Shown here in pieces: positions 40,366 through 50,262 of a DNA stretch of 64,000 nucleotides. The notes under the pieces are model-generated. The model was not told the origin of the DNA. It searched no databases and worked only from the letters and a program-made list of their open reading frames with translations. This DNA is from Clostridia bacterium (lineage in GTDB: Bacteria > Bacillota > Clostridia > Oscillospirales > CAG-272): NCBI GenBank assembly GCA_017471825.1, contig JAFURQ010000011.1, forward strand, positions 1 through 64,000, read 5' to 3'. Position numbers and translations under genes: made by a program. The stretch's first letter is position 1. Every line of letters begins with the position of its first letter.

Positions 40366-40412
40366 CGCAGGTGCGATACCGTGATCGGTCCGTGCCTGCG
40401 TTTTATTTTTCT
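40366..40412 (+). terminator. Terminator of gltX
   Basis: CGCAGG (40366-40371) and CCTGCG (40395-40400) enclose an inner ACCG/CGGT hairpin and are followed by TTTTATTTTT. Confidence 0.7.
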
Positions 40413-40435
40413 AATATCATTTATTCGCAAAAGCC

Positions 40436-40464
40436 TTGAAAAAAAAATAAAAGTATGATAAAAT
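40436..40464 (+). promoter_or_regulatory. Sigma-A promoter of the RpiR operon
   Basis: TTGAAA (40436-40441) and TAAAAT (40459-40464) are 17 bases apart, 31 bases before the RpiR start. Confidence 0.6.
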
Positions 40465-40494
40465 ATTTTATATTATTATTTAGGGGGCATTCCT

Positions 40495-41352
40495 ATGGCT
40501 ATTGATGTTGCACAAAGAATTCGTGACAACTATCCTACTTTTTCAAAGGGGCAAAAAAAGATCGCCAATGCAATATTAAGCGATTACGAGAAAACTGCAT
40601 ATATGACTGCCGGAAGATTGGGAAAATTGGTTGGCGTATCTGAATCAACAGTCGTTCGATTTGCTAACGAGCTGGGATACGAGGGATATTCCGAATTTCA
40701 GCACGCGATACAGGAGCTGGTCAGAACCAAGCTTACCCCCAACCAAAGAATTGCTATCACGAAGCAAAGAATGCATCACAAGGACATAATAGAGAACGTT
40801 ATGTCTGCTGATATAACGAGAATCCGCCAAACCTTTGAAACTCTCGACCGTGACGCCTTTTACGGAGCGGTTGATTCAATAATAACGGCGAAAAACATAT
40901 ACGTTATCGGTGCAAGAAGCGCAAACACTCTCGCACAGTTTTTAGCGTACAACCTTTCCTTGATTTACGACAACGTTAAGCATATTCAGCCCATGTCAAA
41001 CGCCGAAATATTCGAACAGATGTTCACAATCGGAGAAAACGACGTTCTTATAGCCTTTTCTTTCCCGAGATATTCATCTAAAATGGTTAGTGCGGTAAAA
41101 TACGCAAAGGAAAACGGGGCAAAAGTAATCGTTTTCACCGACTCTTCCCTTTCTCCTATCTCGGAATTCGCTACCCATCTTTTGCTTGCGCAGTCCGATA
41201 CTGCATCCTTTATGGACTCCTTTGTTGCGCCTATGAGTATTATCAACGCTATGATAATACACATTACCCACAAGAATGAAAAGGCGATCCTTCAAAGGTT
41301 TGACAAGCTCGAGCAGGTGTGGGAGCAATACGGAGTATATACTAAGCGCTAA
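40495..41352 (+). CDS. RpiR-family transcriptional regulator
   Basis: The 285-residue protein has an N-terminal HTH_6 domain (FSKGQKKIANAILSDYEK ... GVSESTVVRFANELG) and a C-terminal SIS domain (NIYVIGARSANTLAQFLAYN, IAFSFPRYSSKM) that usually senses a phosphosugar. It starts with ATG after AGGGGG. Its neighbours are not sugar genes: its stop codon overlaps the next start (TAATG), so it heads an operon with a flavoprotein and the Cmk-PlsC and IspH-S1 fusions. Its effector is unknown. Confidence 0.87.
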   Translation: MAIDVAQRIRDNYPTFSKGQKKIANAILSDYEKTAYMTAGRLGKLVGVSESTVVRFANELGYEGYSEFQHAIQELVRTKLTPNQRIAITKQRMHHKDIIENVMSADITRIRQTFETLDRDAFYGAVDSIITAKNIYVIGARSANTLAQFLAYNLSLIYDNVKHIQPMSNAEIFEQMFTIGENDVLIAFSFPRYSSKMVSAVKYAKENGAKVIVFTDSSLSPISEFATHLLLAQSDTASFMDSFVAPMSIINAMIIHITHKNEKAILQRFDKLEQVWEQYGVYTKR

Positions 41353-42584
41353 TGGAAATGATGTCTAAAAGAATATGCGTGATCGGCGGCGGTGCGGCAG
41401 GTATGATGGCTGCTGGCACGGCGCATTTATACGGCGCAAACGTAACGATTTTCGAATCGACAGATAGGCTTGGAAAAAAGCTTGCGATCACCGGCAAAGG
41501 AAGATGTAACGTAACAAACGCCTGCTCAACGCAGGAATTTCTCGAGAACGTAACTAAAAATCCGCGCTTTCTTTATGCGGCGCTGAATGCCTTTGACACA
41601 GACAGTACGGTTTCCTTTTTTGAGGGGCTTGGGGTAAAGCTGAAAACCGAGCGCGGCAAGCGCGTATATCCCGAATCCGACCGCGCCAAAGACATTGTCG
41701 ACGCTATGAAAAATTATTCCTCGGGAGCGAAGACTGTATTCAGTAAGGTAAAAAGCGTCAGGCAGTGCGATGATGGCACATTTTGCGTTATTGCGGACCG
41801 TGAATACACCTTTGATTCCGTCATAATTGCAACAGGCGGAAAATCATACCCCTTAACAGGCTCGGATGGCTCGGGATACAAGCTCGCCAATCGCTTGGGA
41901 CACAGTGTAACCGAGCTTATTCCCTCGCTGATACCGCTTGAATCAAGCTCTTCATTATGCAAAAGCCTTCAAGGGCTTTCCTTAAAAAACGTTGCTATTA
42001 AGATAAAAACATCGGATAGCTCTGTCGTTTATGAGGATTTCGGTGAGATGATGTTTGCGCATTTTGGAGTTACGGGGCCGATAATCCTTTCGGCATCTGC
42101 TCATTTGCGCAATTACGATATTTCAACCCTCACGCTCTCAATCGACCTTAAGCCAGCCCTTGACGAAAAAACTCTGAATGCGCGTCTGTTGTCAGATTTC
42201 TCCGCAAACAGCAACAAGGACTTCATCAATTCCCTCGGCGGTCTATTACCGTCCAAAATGATTGAGCCGTTTATTTTGACCGTTGGTATAAATAAACGCA
42301 AAAAGGTCAACGCCATTACCAAGGAAGAACGGCAACGTATTATCAAGGTCCTGAAATCCCTGGATATACCACTTTTGAAATATCGCCCCATTGAAGAAGC
42401 CATCGTCACTTCGGGCGGCGTGGACGTAAAGGAAATATCTCCCAAAACGATGGAATCAAAAATACTGCGCGGACTTTATTTTGCCGGCGAGATTTTGGAT
42501 GTAGATGCTTACACCGGAGGCTTCAACCTTCAGATAGCATTCTCGACCGGATATTTAGCAGGAAAAAGTGCGGCAGAATCTTAA
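41352..42584 (+). CDS. HI0933/YhiN-family FAD-dependent oxidoreductase
   Basis: The 410-residue flavoprotein has the dinucleotide-binding GGGAAGMMAAGTAH (about residues 12-25), the family signature AITGKGRCNVTN near 50, IIATGGKSYPLTGSDGSGY near 160 and a C-terminal GGVDVKEISPKTMESK / GGFNLQIAFSTG that completes FAD binding. Relatives include BaiN, which acts in bile-acid dehydroxylation, but this signature is shared by the whole family and the substrate is unknown. Its ATG overlaps the RpiR stop; an ATG at 41361 is possible. Confidence 0.82.
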   Translation: MEMMSKRICVIGGGAAGMMAAGTAHLYGANVTIFESTDRLGKKLAITGKGRCNVTNACSTQEFLENVTKNPRFLYAALNAFDTDSTVSFFEGLGVKLKTERGKRVYPESDRAKDIVDAMKNYSSGAKTVFSKVKSVRQCDDGTFCVIADREYTFDSVIIATGGKSYPLTGSDGSGYKLANRLGHSVTELIPSLIPLESSSSLCKSLQGLSLKNVAIKIKTSDSSVVYEDFGEMMFAHFGVTGPIILSASAHLRNYDISTLTLSIDLKPALDEKTLNARLLSDFSANSNKDFINSLGGLLPSKMIEPFILTVGINKRKKVNAITKEERQRIIKVLKSLDIPLLKYRPIEEAIVTSGGVDVKEISPKTMESKILRGLYFAGEILDVDAYTGGFNLQIAFSTGYLAGKSAAES

Positions 42585-42600
42585 TTATTGAGGTGTGCTT

Positions 42601-43902
42601 ATGATTCGAATAGCTATTGACGGTCCCGGCGGTGCCGGAAAATCAAGCGTTGCAAAGGCAGTTGCAAAGGAGCTTGGAATAATCTACGTCGATACCGGTG
42701 CATTATACAGAACCATTGGTCTATATATGCTCAACAACAACATCGATACAAAGGATGCCGAGGCCGTTTCTTCGTCCTTAAGCAAATTCACCCTCGACGT
42801 TAAATTTGTTGACGGAAAGCAAACTATTTTGCTTGACAACGAGGACGTTGGCGAGCGTATTAGAACCCCAGAGGCATCAATGGCGGCCTCTAACGTCAGC
42901 GCAATAAAAGAGGTGCGCGATTATCTTCTCGATACTCAAAGAAATATTGCAAGATCCAATAGCGTCATCATGGACGGTAGAGATATCGGAACGGTTATCC
43001 TGCCCTATGCCGAGGTGAAGATTTTTCTTACGGCATCTCCCGAAGCAAGAGCGAAGCGGCGCTACGATGAGCTTGTAGCAAAGGGACACGACGTCACCTA
43101 TGAAACCGTTTACAACGAAATGGTCGAAAGGGATAAAAACGATTCCACACGTGACATTGCTCCTTGCGTGAAGGCGGATGATGCTGTCCTGCTTGACAAT
43201 TCGAACCTTGATTTCGACGGAACTGTTGCCGCCGTGCTCAAAATCATAAAGAAAAAGAACAAAAAGACCTTTTATATGAAGGCGCACAAAATCCTTGCAC
43301 CTATAATTCGTTTTTTCCAACGTATACACGCGTCAGGGCTTGAAAACATTCCGAGCGACGGTCCTGTGATGTTCTGCTCTAACCACATAGCCGCAAGGGA
43401 TCCGATTCTCATTGCCGCGGCGTTAAACAGACAGATTACCTTTATCGGAAAAAAAGAACTGTTCAAGATTCCGATTCTCGGATGGTTAATCAAAAAGCTT
43501 GGGGCTATTCCCATAGACCGCGCCGGTAATGACGTTGGAGCTATTAAGACCTCGGTAAACGTTCTCAAAACGGGCGGCGCCCTTGCTATTTTCCCTCAAG
43601 GACACCGTTATCCCGGCGTTGATCCTTCCGAGACCACACCTAAAAACGGCGCCGCTCTTATTGCATACCGCTCTAAATGCGACATTATCCCCGTTTTCAT
43701 AAAAACAAAAAATCACAAGTATCACTTCTTGGGTAAAAAAGAAATAGTCTTTGGACAACCCATTCCCTACGCTTCTCTCGGTCTTAATGAGGGCGGAAGT
43801 AAGGAGTATCAGACCGCAACGTCTAAAATCTTTGGTGAAATTCTCGCACTCGCATCCCCAAAAGAAGCTTCTCTCACCGATAACGGAGGAGATGCGAATT
43901 GA
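42601..43902 (+). CDS. Fusion of cytidylate kinase and PlsC-type acyltransferase
   Basis: Start at ATG 42601 with GAGGTG upstream. Residues 1-215 are cytidylate kinase (P-loop GPGGAGKSS at 8-16, DTGALYRTI, MDGRDIGTV near 123), which phosphorylates CMP and dCMP. Residues 225-420 are a 1-acylglycerol-3-phosphate acyltransferase domain with HX4D as NHIAARD (His262, Asp267) and FPQGHRYPG. A cmk-plsC gene order is common in Clostridia; here no stop codon separates them. The fusion ties CTP supply to phosphatidic acid synthesis, both needed for CDP-diacylglycerol. The gene overlaps the next by 4 bases. Confidence 0.88.
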   Translation: MIRIAIDGPGGAGKSSVAKAVAKELGIIYVDTGALYRTIGLYMLNNNIDTKDAEAVSSSLSKFTLDVKFVDGKQTILLDNEDVGERIRTPEASMAASNVSAIKEVRDYLLDTQRNIARSNSVIMDGRDIGTVILPYAEVKIFLTASPEARAKRRYDELVAKGHDVTYETVYNEMVERDKNDSTRDIAPCVKADDAVLLDNSNLDFDGTVAAVLKIIKKKNKKTFYMKAHKILAPIIRFFQRIHASGLENIPSDGPVMFCSNHIAARDPILIAAALNRQITFIGKKELFKIPILGWLIKKLGAIPIDRAGNDVGAIKTSVNVLKTGGALAIFPQGHRYPGVDPSETTPKNGAALIAYRSKCDIIPVFIKTKNHKYHFLGKKEIVFGQPIPYASLGLNEGGSKEYQTATSKIFGEILALASPKEASLTDNGGDAN

Positions 43903-45956
43903 AAATTTCAATTGCCGAAAATTGCGGTTTCTGCCCGGGAGTAAGGCGTGCTGACGAGTGTGTGAAATCCCTGCTCGAAAAAGAAAACGCGTCAATTTAC
44001 ACACTCGGTAAAATAATTCACAACAACGGTTATATCGAAAAACTCCGCGGTTTGGGCATTTCAAGCATTGAGTTGAACGATATAGGTCAAGTGCTCGAAT
44101 GCTCCGCCGATAAGAGAGTCATACTGATTGGCAGAACGCACGGAATAACAAAGGAAGAAAACGAAGAGCTTCTTTCACTGCAAAACAAATACGCTAACTT
44201 TTCTTTTTTTGATATGACATGTCCGTATGTGAAAAAGATCCACGAGATTGCGAAAAAAAACACAAACGAGGATACCGTTTTTTTACTGTATTCCGACCCG
44301 AATCATCCTGAAGCGCGAGGCATACTCAGTCACGCTAACGGTGCCAAATATGCTTTTTCATCCTTGGATGAACTTAAACGAATAGATTTTGGTGACAAAA
44401 TTCCCATATTAGCGGCGCAAACCACACAAAATTTGTCAGAATTTAAAAAAATTAAACTTTTTTTGAAAAAGGTATGTACAAACGCGATTTTTTTTGATAC
44501 AATATGTAATGTTACGGAAAAAAGGCAGGAAGAGGCTGTAAAAATTGCGAAGGCTTCCGATGCGATGCTCATCATAGGTGGTCATGACAGTGCAAACACC
44601 CACAAGCTATACGACTTGTGCTCTGCAATCTGTCCTGATACATTTTGGATAGAATCGGTAAAGGATATACCGCACGATTTTCCCCGCAATGCCAAAGCCG
44701 TAGGAATAACCGCCGGTGCTTCCACACCCGACGGGATAATTTTGGAGGTTGTAAAAACAATGGAAAGAGAAAATGACTTTAAGTCAATGTTGGAAGACTC
44801 ACTCAAAACTTTACATACAGGAGAAACAGTAACCGGAACAGTTGTTACTATCGGCAAAAACGAGATCAAGCTTGATCTTGGTACAAAGTTTACCGGCGTT
44901 CTTGAAAAAGAACAGATAACCGACGACCCCACAGCTAATCTCGCTGAAATGTTCAAGGTTGGTGATGAGGTTGAGGTTTTCGTTATCAGAGTTGAGGACG
45001 GCAAGGGTATCGCAACTCTTTCAAAGAAGAGAGTTGATGCTGACAACAGCTGGGTTGTTCTTAAGGCTGCTCACGAAAACGGCGAAATCCTTGAAGGCAA
45101 GGTTGTATCGGTAGTTAAGGGCGGCGTAATAGTTTCCACCAACGGTAACACCGTTTTTGTTCCCGCTTCGCAGACCGGTATTGCAAAGGGCGGCGACCTT
45201 TCTGTTCTTGTTGGCACTACTCAGAGAATCAAGCTTCTCGAGTTTGATGCAACGAAGAAGAGAGCGCTCGGCTCAATCAAGGTTGTTCTCAACGAGGAAA
45301 AGAGAGCGGCTGAAGAGGCTATCTGGGCTACCCTTGAGGTTGGTCAGCATTACATGGGTACTGTAAAGAATCTTGCAAGCTACGGTGCATTTGTTGATAT
45401 CGGTGGCGTGGACGGAATGGTTCACAACTCCGAGCTTTCCTACAAGAGAATCAAACATCCCTCACAGGTTGTTTCCGTAGGTCAGGTTATTGACGTATAC
45501 ATCAAGGAGCTTGACGTTGAGAAGAAGAGAATCTCTCTCGGATACAAGACACAGGAAATGGATACCTGGTATCAGTTCACTCAGAAATATCAGGTTGGCG
45601 ACATCGTTCCAGCTAAAATAGTTTCTATTATGCCCTTCGGTGCATTTGCAGAGGTTTACGAGGACGTTGACGGTCTTATTCACATCTCTCGAATCTCCTC
45701 TCAGAGAATCGCATCTCCCGCAGACGTTCTTACTGTTGGACAGGTTGTTGACGTTAAGATCATAGAGATCGACGACGAGAACAGAAAGCTTGCTCTTTCT
45801 ATTCGTGCAATTACCGATGAAGCAGAAAAGGCCGCTAAAGCAGAGGCAGAGGCTGCTGAGAGAGCTGCAAGAGAGGCTGAAGAGGCTGCTGAGGCTGAAA
45901 GAATCGCTCAGGAAAAGGCCGATATGGCTCCCTACATTGTAGGCTCCATTGACTAA
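43899..45956 (+). CDS. Fusion of IspH (HMBPP reductase) and ribosomal protein S1
   Basis: The 685-residue protein starts at TTG 43899 with GGAGGAG upstream, overlapping the previous stop. Residues 1-285 are IspH, the last enzyme of the methylerythritol phosphate pathway, with the three cluster cysteines in GFCPGV (Cys12), DMTCPYV near 91 and DTICNVTEKRQ near 190. From about residue 300 there are four S1 RNA-binding domains, then an Ala/Glu-rich coiled tail. The IspH-S1 fusion is known in Clostridia. It connects isoprenoid synthesis and translation in one polypeptide. Confidence 0.93.
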   Translation: MKISIAENCGFCPGVRRADECVKSLLEKENASIYTLGKIIHNNGYIEKLRGLGISSIELNDIGQVLECSADKRVILIGRTHGITKEENEELLSLQNKYANFSFFDMTCPYVKKIHEIAKKNTNEDTVFLLYSDPNHPEARGILSHANGAKYAFSSLDELKRIDFGDKIPILAAQTTQNLSEFKKIKLFLKKVCTNAIFFDTICNVTEKRQEEAVKIAKASDAMLIIGGHDSANTHKLYDLCSAICPDTFWIESVKDIPHDFPRNAKAVGITAGASTPDGIILEVVKTMERENDFKSMLEDSLKTLHTGETVTGTVVTIGKNEIKLDLGTKFTGVLEKEQITDDPTANLAEMFKVGDEVEVFVIRVEDGKGIATLSKKRVDADNSWVVLKAAHENGEILEGKVVSVVKGGVIVSTNGNTVFVPASQTGIAKGGDLSVLVGTTQRIKLLEFDATKKRALGSIKVVLNEEKRAAEEAIWATLEVGQHYMGTVKNLASYGAFVDIGGVDGMVHNSELSYKRIKHPSQVVSVGQVIDVYIKELDVEKKRISLGYKTQEMDTWYQFTQKYQVGDIVPAKIVSIMPFGAFAEVYEDVDGLIHISRISSQRIASPADVLTVGQVVDVKIIEIDDENRKLALSIRAITDEAEKAAKAEAEAAERAAREAEEAAEAERIAQEKADMAPYIVGSID

Positions 45957-45962
45957 TAAAAT

Positions 45963-45993
45963 TCAAAGGCGCACATCTGTGCGCCTTTTTATA
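45963..45993 (+). terminator. Terminator of the RpiR-IspH/S1 operon
   Basis: AAGGCGCACA and TGTGCGCCTT pair perfectly around TC, followed by TTTATATG. Confidence 0.85.
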
Positions 45994-46008
45994 TGCATAC
46001 AAAGCAGA

Positions 46009-46047
46009 AAGAACTCAAAGCAGCAATATTGACTGCTTTGAGTTCTT
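46009..46047 (-). terminator. Terminator of the ABC exporter operon
   Basis: AAGAACTCAAAGCAG and CTGCTTTGAGTTCTT pair over 15 bases (46009-46023, 46033-46047). It lies 19 bases after the ABC gene stop on the minus strand, with TTCTGCTTTG following; the T-run is modest. Confidence 0.65.
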
Positions 46048-46066
46048 ATATTAAACGATATTACGA

Positions 46067-48028
46067 TTAATCGAGCTCGCGCTTTCCGGTGTAGAGCTCA
46101 TAATATCTGCCCTTCATTGCAAGCAAATCATCGTGATCTCCGCGCTCGATTATTCTTCCCTGCTCAAGAACCATAATGGCGTTTGCATTTCTGACGGTTG
46201 ACAGACGGTGCGCAATGACAAATGTCGTTCTGTTTTTCATCAATCTGTCCATACCGTGCTCTATATGGCGCTCTGTACGTGTGTCAACAGATGACGTTGC
46301 CTCGTCCAGAACCAAGATAGGAGCCTTCGAAAGTGCGGCTCTTGCGATATTCAGAAGCTGACGCTGTCCCTGTGAAAGATTTGCGCCATCGCCCTCGAGA
46401 ATTGTGTCATAACCGTTTTCGAGCCTCATAATGAAGCTGTGCGCGCTTGCTGTTTTGGCGGCTGCCTCAACCTCCTCGTCCGTTGCGTCAAGGCGTCCGT
46501 ATCTGATATTCTCACGAACCGTTCCCGTAAACAAATGTGTATCTTGGAGAACCATAGCTATATTTTTACGCAGATGCTCTCTGCTGTAAGATTTAAGCGG
46601 CTTGCCATCTATGAATATCTCGCCCTCGTTAATATCGTAAAAGCGGTTCAGCAAATTCGTGATAGTGGTTTTTCCTGCGCCGGTTGAGCCGACGAAGGCT
46701 ATTTTCTGCCCTGGATGTGCATAAAGAGATATATCTTTTAAAACCGTTTTTCCCTCGACGTAGCCAAACGTAACGTTTTTAACGGTAACGTCGCCTGCGA
46801 TTTCATCATAAATCGCATCTATTGCATCAGGCTCCTCGGGGTCAGCATCCATAATACTAAATACACGCTCTGCTCCGGCAAGAGCGGCAAAAAGCGTAGA
46901 AACCTGCATAGAAAGCTGATTTATCGGCATGGAAAACTGTTTAGAGTAATTAGCAAATGCGGTGAGCTCTCCGGGGGTAAATCCCGCAAGACACATCAAA
47001 ACACCGCCAACACCGAGAGTTACCGCATAACATATAAGGCTTATATTGTGCATTATAGGCCCTGTAACACCGCCCCAAAACTGTGCCTTCTCCTGCTTGT
47101 TTCTCAAATCCTCGTTGATGAGCTCCATTTCCTCGACGCATTCATCCTCGTGATTAAACACCTTGATTACCTTTTGTCCGCTGATGGTTTCCTCGATATA
47201 TCCGTTCACGGCTCCGATTGCGGCCTGCTGTGCAACGTAATATTTTGATGAGCGCTTTCCAATATATCCGGCGGCAAAAATGAGAATCGGTATAAATACA
47301 ATGGTTATAACGGTTAACCATACGTTAGTCGTTAGCATAAACACGAATGTTCCGAGAAGCGTTATAACACCGCTTACGATGGACGTAAGAGAGTTGTTGA
47401 GCATCACGTCAATGTTGTCTACATCATTGGTGAATCGGCTCATTATTTCTCCGGTAGGATGCGAATCGAAGTATCTTACCGGAAGCTTTTGAAGCTTATT
47501 GAAGAGGTCGTCGCGTATTTGCTTAACAGAATTTTGGGAAACGGAAAGCATTAATCTTGCTTGAATATAAGTTCCCAAAACCGAAATAAGATATACTATT
47601 CCCAAAATTATTAGTGCGGCTACGATATAAACGGTGATAGATGCCGCAGTGCTTCCCATTATGGAAGACATAAATTTTGTGCTTACAAGTGACTCGATTA
47701 ATTTATCCGCAATCTCCGCCATAGCACTTGGATTAAGCTCCGCAGTGGGATCAACCTCCAATGTTATTCGGTTGATAATCGGAACGAGCAAATATCCCGC
47801 GCAGAGCGAAGAAAACGTAGTCAAAAGCATTGTTATTAAAACAAATATCAGTCTGAATTTGTACTTTCCTACGTATGACAAAAGTCTGCGTACTGTTTTT
47901 CCTGTGTTTTTCGGCTTTCCCGAAGCGCGTCTGCCACGAGGAGGTCCGCCACCGGGACCGCCGCGTAAGGATTCGCCGTGAGAGGCGCTGTTATATTGCT
48001 TCTGAAGATTTTCCAAATTTCGTGCCAT
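46067..48028 (-). CDS. ABC exporter half-transporter with consensus ATP site
   Basis: The 653-residue protein fuses a six-helix type-I exporter domain (about 50-380) to an ATPase. Walker A is GSTGAGKTT, the signature is LSQGQ, and Walker B is ILVLDEATSSVD with the catalytic Glu present. It starts with a Gly/Pro/Arg-rich tail. It pairs with the upstream gene product, whose catalytic Glu is replaced by Asp, giving a heterodimer like BmrCD or TM287/288. It starts 3 bases after the partner gene. Multidrug or lipid export is the family role; the substrate is unknown. Confidence 0.9.
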   Translation of the reverse strand: MARNLENLQKQYNSASHGESLRGGPGGGPPRGRRASGKPKNTGKTVRRLLSYVGKYKFRLIFVLITMLLTTFSSLCAGYLLVPIINRITLEVDPTAELNPSAMAEIADKLIESLVSTKFMSSIMGSTAASITVYIVAALIILGIVYLISVLGTYIQARLMLSVSQNSVKQIRDDLFNKLQKLPVRYFDSHPTGEIMSRFTNDVDNIDVMLNNSLTSIVSGVITLLGTFVFMLTTNVWLTVITIVFIPILIFAAGYIGKRSSKYYVAQQAAIGAVNGYIEETISGQKVIKVFNHEDECVEEMELINEDLRNKQEKAQFWGGVTGPIMHNISLICYAVTLGVGGVLMCLAGFTPGELTAFANYSKQFSMPINQLSMQVSTLFAALAGAERVFSIMDADPEEPDAIDAIYDEIAGDVTVKNVTFGYVEGKTVLKDISLYAHPGQKIAFVGSTGAGKTTITNLLNRFYDINEGEIFIDGKPLKSYSREHLRKNIAMVLQDTHLFTGTVRENIRYGRLDATDEEVEAAAKTASAHSFIMRLENGYDTILEGDGANLSQGQRQLLNIARAALSKAPILVLDEATSSVDTRTERHIEHGMDRLMKNRTTFVIAHRLSTVRNANAIMVLEQGRIIERGDHDDLLAMKGRYYELYTGKRELD

Positions 48029-48031
48029 ATC

Positions 48032-49780
48032 TTACGCCTCCTTCTTATCCATTTGCGAATAATATATTTCTGCGTATTCCGCATTATTTTGAAGCAAATC
48101 GTCATGCGTGCCTACACCTGTTATAGAACCGTCGTTCATAACGATAATCTGCTCTGCATCTCTGACGGAGCTTATTCTCTGTGCTATAATTATCTTGGTA
48201 CAATCCGGCAATGAATTCTTAAGAGCATAACGAATTTGAGCCTCGGTTGCGGTATCAACCGCGCTGGTTGAGTCGTCAAGGATCAAAATTTTAGGCTTTT
48301 TGAGAAGCGCGCGTGCAATACAGAGCCTTTGCTTCTGTCCGCCGGAAAGATTATTACCGCCCTTATCAAGCATCGTATCATATCCTTCGTTAAAGGATGA
48401 AACGAACTTATCGGCGGCAGCATGCGTCGATGCTGTTTTTATTTCCTCGTCAGTTGCGGTATCGTCTCCCCAACGCAGGTTTTCCGATATAGATCCCGAA
48501 AACAAAAGATTCTTCTGCAACACCATGCCTACTCCGTCGCGGAGATTAACGAGAGAATAATCCTTGACGTTGATGCCGTCAATCAAAACCTCTCCTTCGT
48601 CCACGTCGTAAAGTCTGGGTATCATTGATACAAGCGTAGTTTTGCCGCATCCTGTTGATCCTATGATACCGATTGTTGAGCCCGCCGCAATACTGACGTT
48701 TATATTGTTCAAAACCTTCTCTTCGCTATTCTTATAATATCTGAAGGAAACGTTTCTGAACTCAATATTGCCCGCTTCGATTTTTGCATTCGGATTTTTT
48801 GCATTTTCATCCGAGAGGTCAAGCTGCTCGTCGAGAACCTCACATATTCTCTTTCCTGATGCCATTGCGCGCGATGAGGTCATAAGTAGCATTGTAACCA
48901 TCATGAGAGATGAGAGAATTTGAGTTGCATAGGTGATAAAGGCGCTGAGATCGCCAACCTGCATACCGCCGACAAGCATGTGCTCGTCAAGGATAATGCC
49001 GTGACCGAACCAAATAATTGCAATAATTGCCGCATACATAAAGAAGTTCATAACAGGAGCAATCAAAATCATTGCCTTCATGGAGCTCATTCCCGAAGCC
49101 TTCAAATTTTCATTGTCCTCTGCGAACTTATCAATTTCATAATCTTCACGAACAAATGACTTTACTACTCGTACGTTTGTTACGTTCTCTCTTACAGTTG
49201 AGTTAAGCTTATCTATTTTCTTCTGCAAGCGAGTGAATCGAGGGAAGCTTATTCTTATCAGAACAAAAATTAATACAGCCATCAAAGGAATAGCCACCGC
49301 CAGCACCACTGAAAGCGACGGCTTAAGCGATATTGCCATTATTATTCCGCCAATAAGCATACCCGGAGAGCGCAACGCCATTCGCAAAAGCATATTTACA
49401 AAATTTTGTAGCTGCGTAACGTCATTGGTCATTCTCGTAACCAAAGATCCGGTGGAAAACTTATCTATATTAGCAAAAGAATACTTCTGTACCTTTGAAT
49501 AAACATCCTTTCGCAAATCGGCGGCAAAATTAACCGATGCTTTTGCACCGAAATAAGCACCGCAAACACCGCCTGCCATCATAAGTAAAACAATCACAAC
49601 AAGCATTGCCGATATTCCGATGCTCTCGCCAACCGTAAGCGTTCCTGCTTTTCCGCGGTTGATAATCTCCGCAAGTAAAAGCGGCATAAACATCTCGCCG
49701 ATTACCTCAATTATCATACCTACGGGCCCCAAGATAAAGGACGATATATACGGCTTTACGTATTTAAACCATCTTTTCAC
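48032..49780 (-). CDS. ABC exporter half-transporter with degenerate ATP site
   Basis: The 582-residue partner has the same six-helix domain (about 15-320), Walker A GSTGCGKTT, signature LSGGQKQRL and Walker B ILILDDSTSAVD, in which the catalytic Glu is Asp. Its LSGGQ completes the active site of the other subunit, while its own Walker B pairs with LSQGQ to make the degenerate site. Its start overlaps the MarR stop by 4 bases, so the regulator and the two transporter genes form one operon. Confidence 0.9.
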   Translation of the reverse strand: MKRWFKYVKPYISSFILGPVGMIIEVIGEMFMPLLLAEIINRGKAGTLTVGESIGISAMLVVIVLLMMAGGVCGAYFGAKASVNFAADLRKDVYSKVQKYSFANIDKFSTGSLVTRMTNDVTQLQNFVNMLLRMALRSPGMLIGGIIMAISLKPSLSVVLAVAIPLMAVLIFVLIRISFPRFTRLQKKIDKLNSTVRENVTNVRVVKSFVREDYEIDKFAEDNENLKASGMSSMKAMILIAPVMNFFMYAAIIAIIWFGHGIILDEHMLVGGMQVGDLSAFITYATQILSSLMMVTMLLMTSSRAMASGKRICEVLDEQLDLSDENAKNPNAKIEAGNIEFRNVSFRYYKNSEEKVLNNINVSIAAGSTIGIIGSTGCGKTTLVSMIPRLYDVDEGEVLIDGINVKDYSLVNLRDGVGMVLQKNLLFSGSISENLRWGDDTATDEEIKTASTHAAADKFVSSFNEGYDTMLDKGGNNLSGGQKQRLCIARALLKKPKILILDDSTSAVDTATEAQIRYALKNSLPDCTKIIIAQRISSVRDAEQIIVMNDGSITGVGTHDDLLQNNAEYAEIYYSQMDKKEA

Positions 49781-50244
49781 GTTATATTACTCCTCACTTC
49801 GCCCGAATTTGCGATTTGCTTCTTAATATTGTTTTTTATCTTCTCAAGGTAGGTGATATATCCGTCAAGCTCCTCGTCGGTAAAACCGTCAAAGAGCGAT
49901 GTATCAACCTCCAAAAAAAGAATCCGAGTATCTTCAACTATCTTTTTTCCGGCATCGGTTATTACAACCTCATTGAAGCGATTATCATTTCCCTGCACTC
50001 TTTTGATGTATCCGACGCTTTCAAGCTTCTTAAGTGCGCCCGTAATTGCCGCAGGTGTAACGCCAATATGCTCAGCTAACGACTTTTGAGAATTAAGCCG
50101 CTTGTTTCTGGCAATATGCATCAGTATCCTATGATGCGTCCTATGAAGACCAATATAGCTTACGGTAGAATCCAAAAGCTGCTTATGCATTCGGTCAACC
50201 TGGATCATTACGTTGACTGCGGAAAATATTTTCGTATCAGTCAT
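49777..50244 (-). CDS. MarR-family regulator of the ABC exporter
   Basis: Start at ATG 50244 with GGAGGAG upstream. The 155-residue protein has the winged helix of MarR: NSQKSLAEHIGVTPAAITGALKKLE as helix-turn-helix and KRVQGNDNRFNEVVITDAGKK as the wing with DxR-type residues. It is the first gene of the exporter operon and a palindrome overlapping the promoter start is its likely operator, giving autorepression released by a transported compound. The ligand is unknown. Confidence 0.88.
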   Translation of the reverse strand: MTDTKIFSAVNVMIQVDRMHKQLLDSTVSYIGLHRTHHRILMHIARNKRLNSQKSLAEHIGVTPAAITGALKKLESVGYIKRVQGNDNRFNEVVITDAGKKIVEDTRILFLEVDTSLFDGFTDEELDGYITYLEKIKNNIKKQIANSGEVRSNIT

Positions 50245-50262
50245 GTGCTCCTCCTGTAAAAT

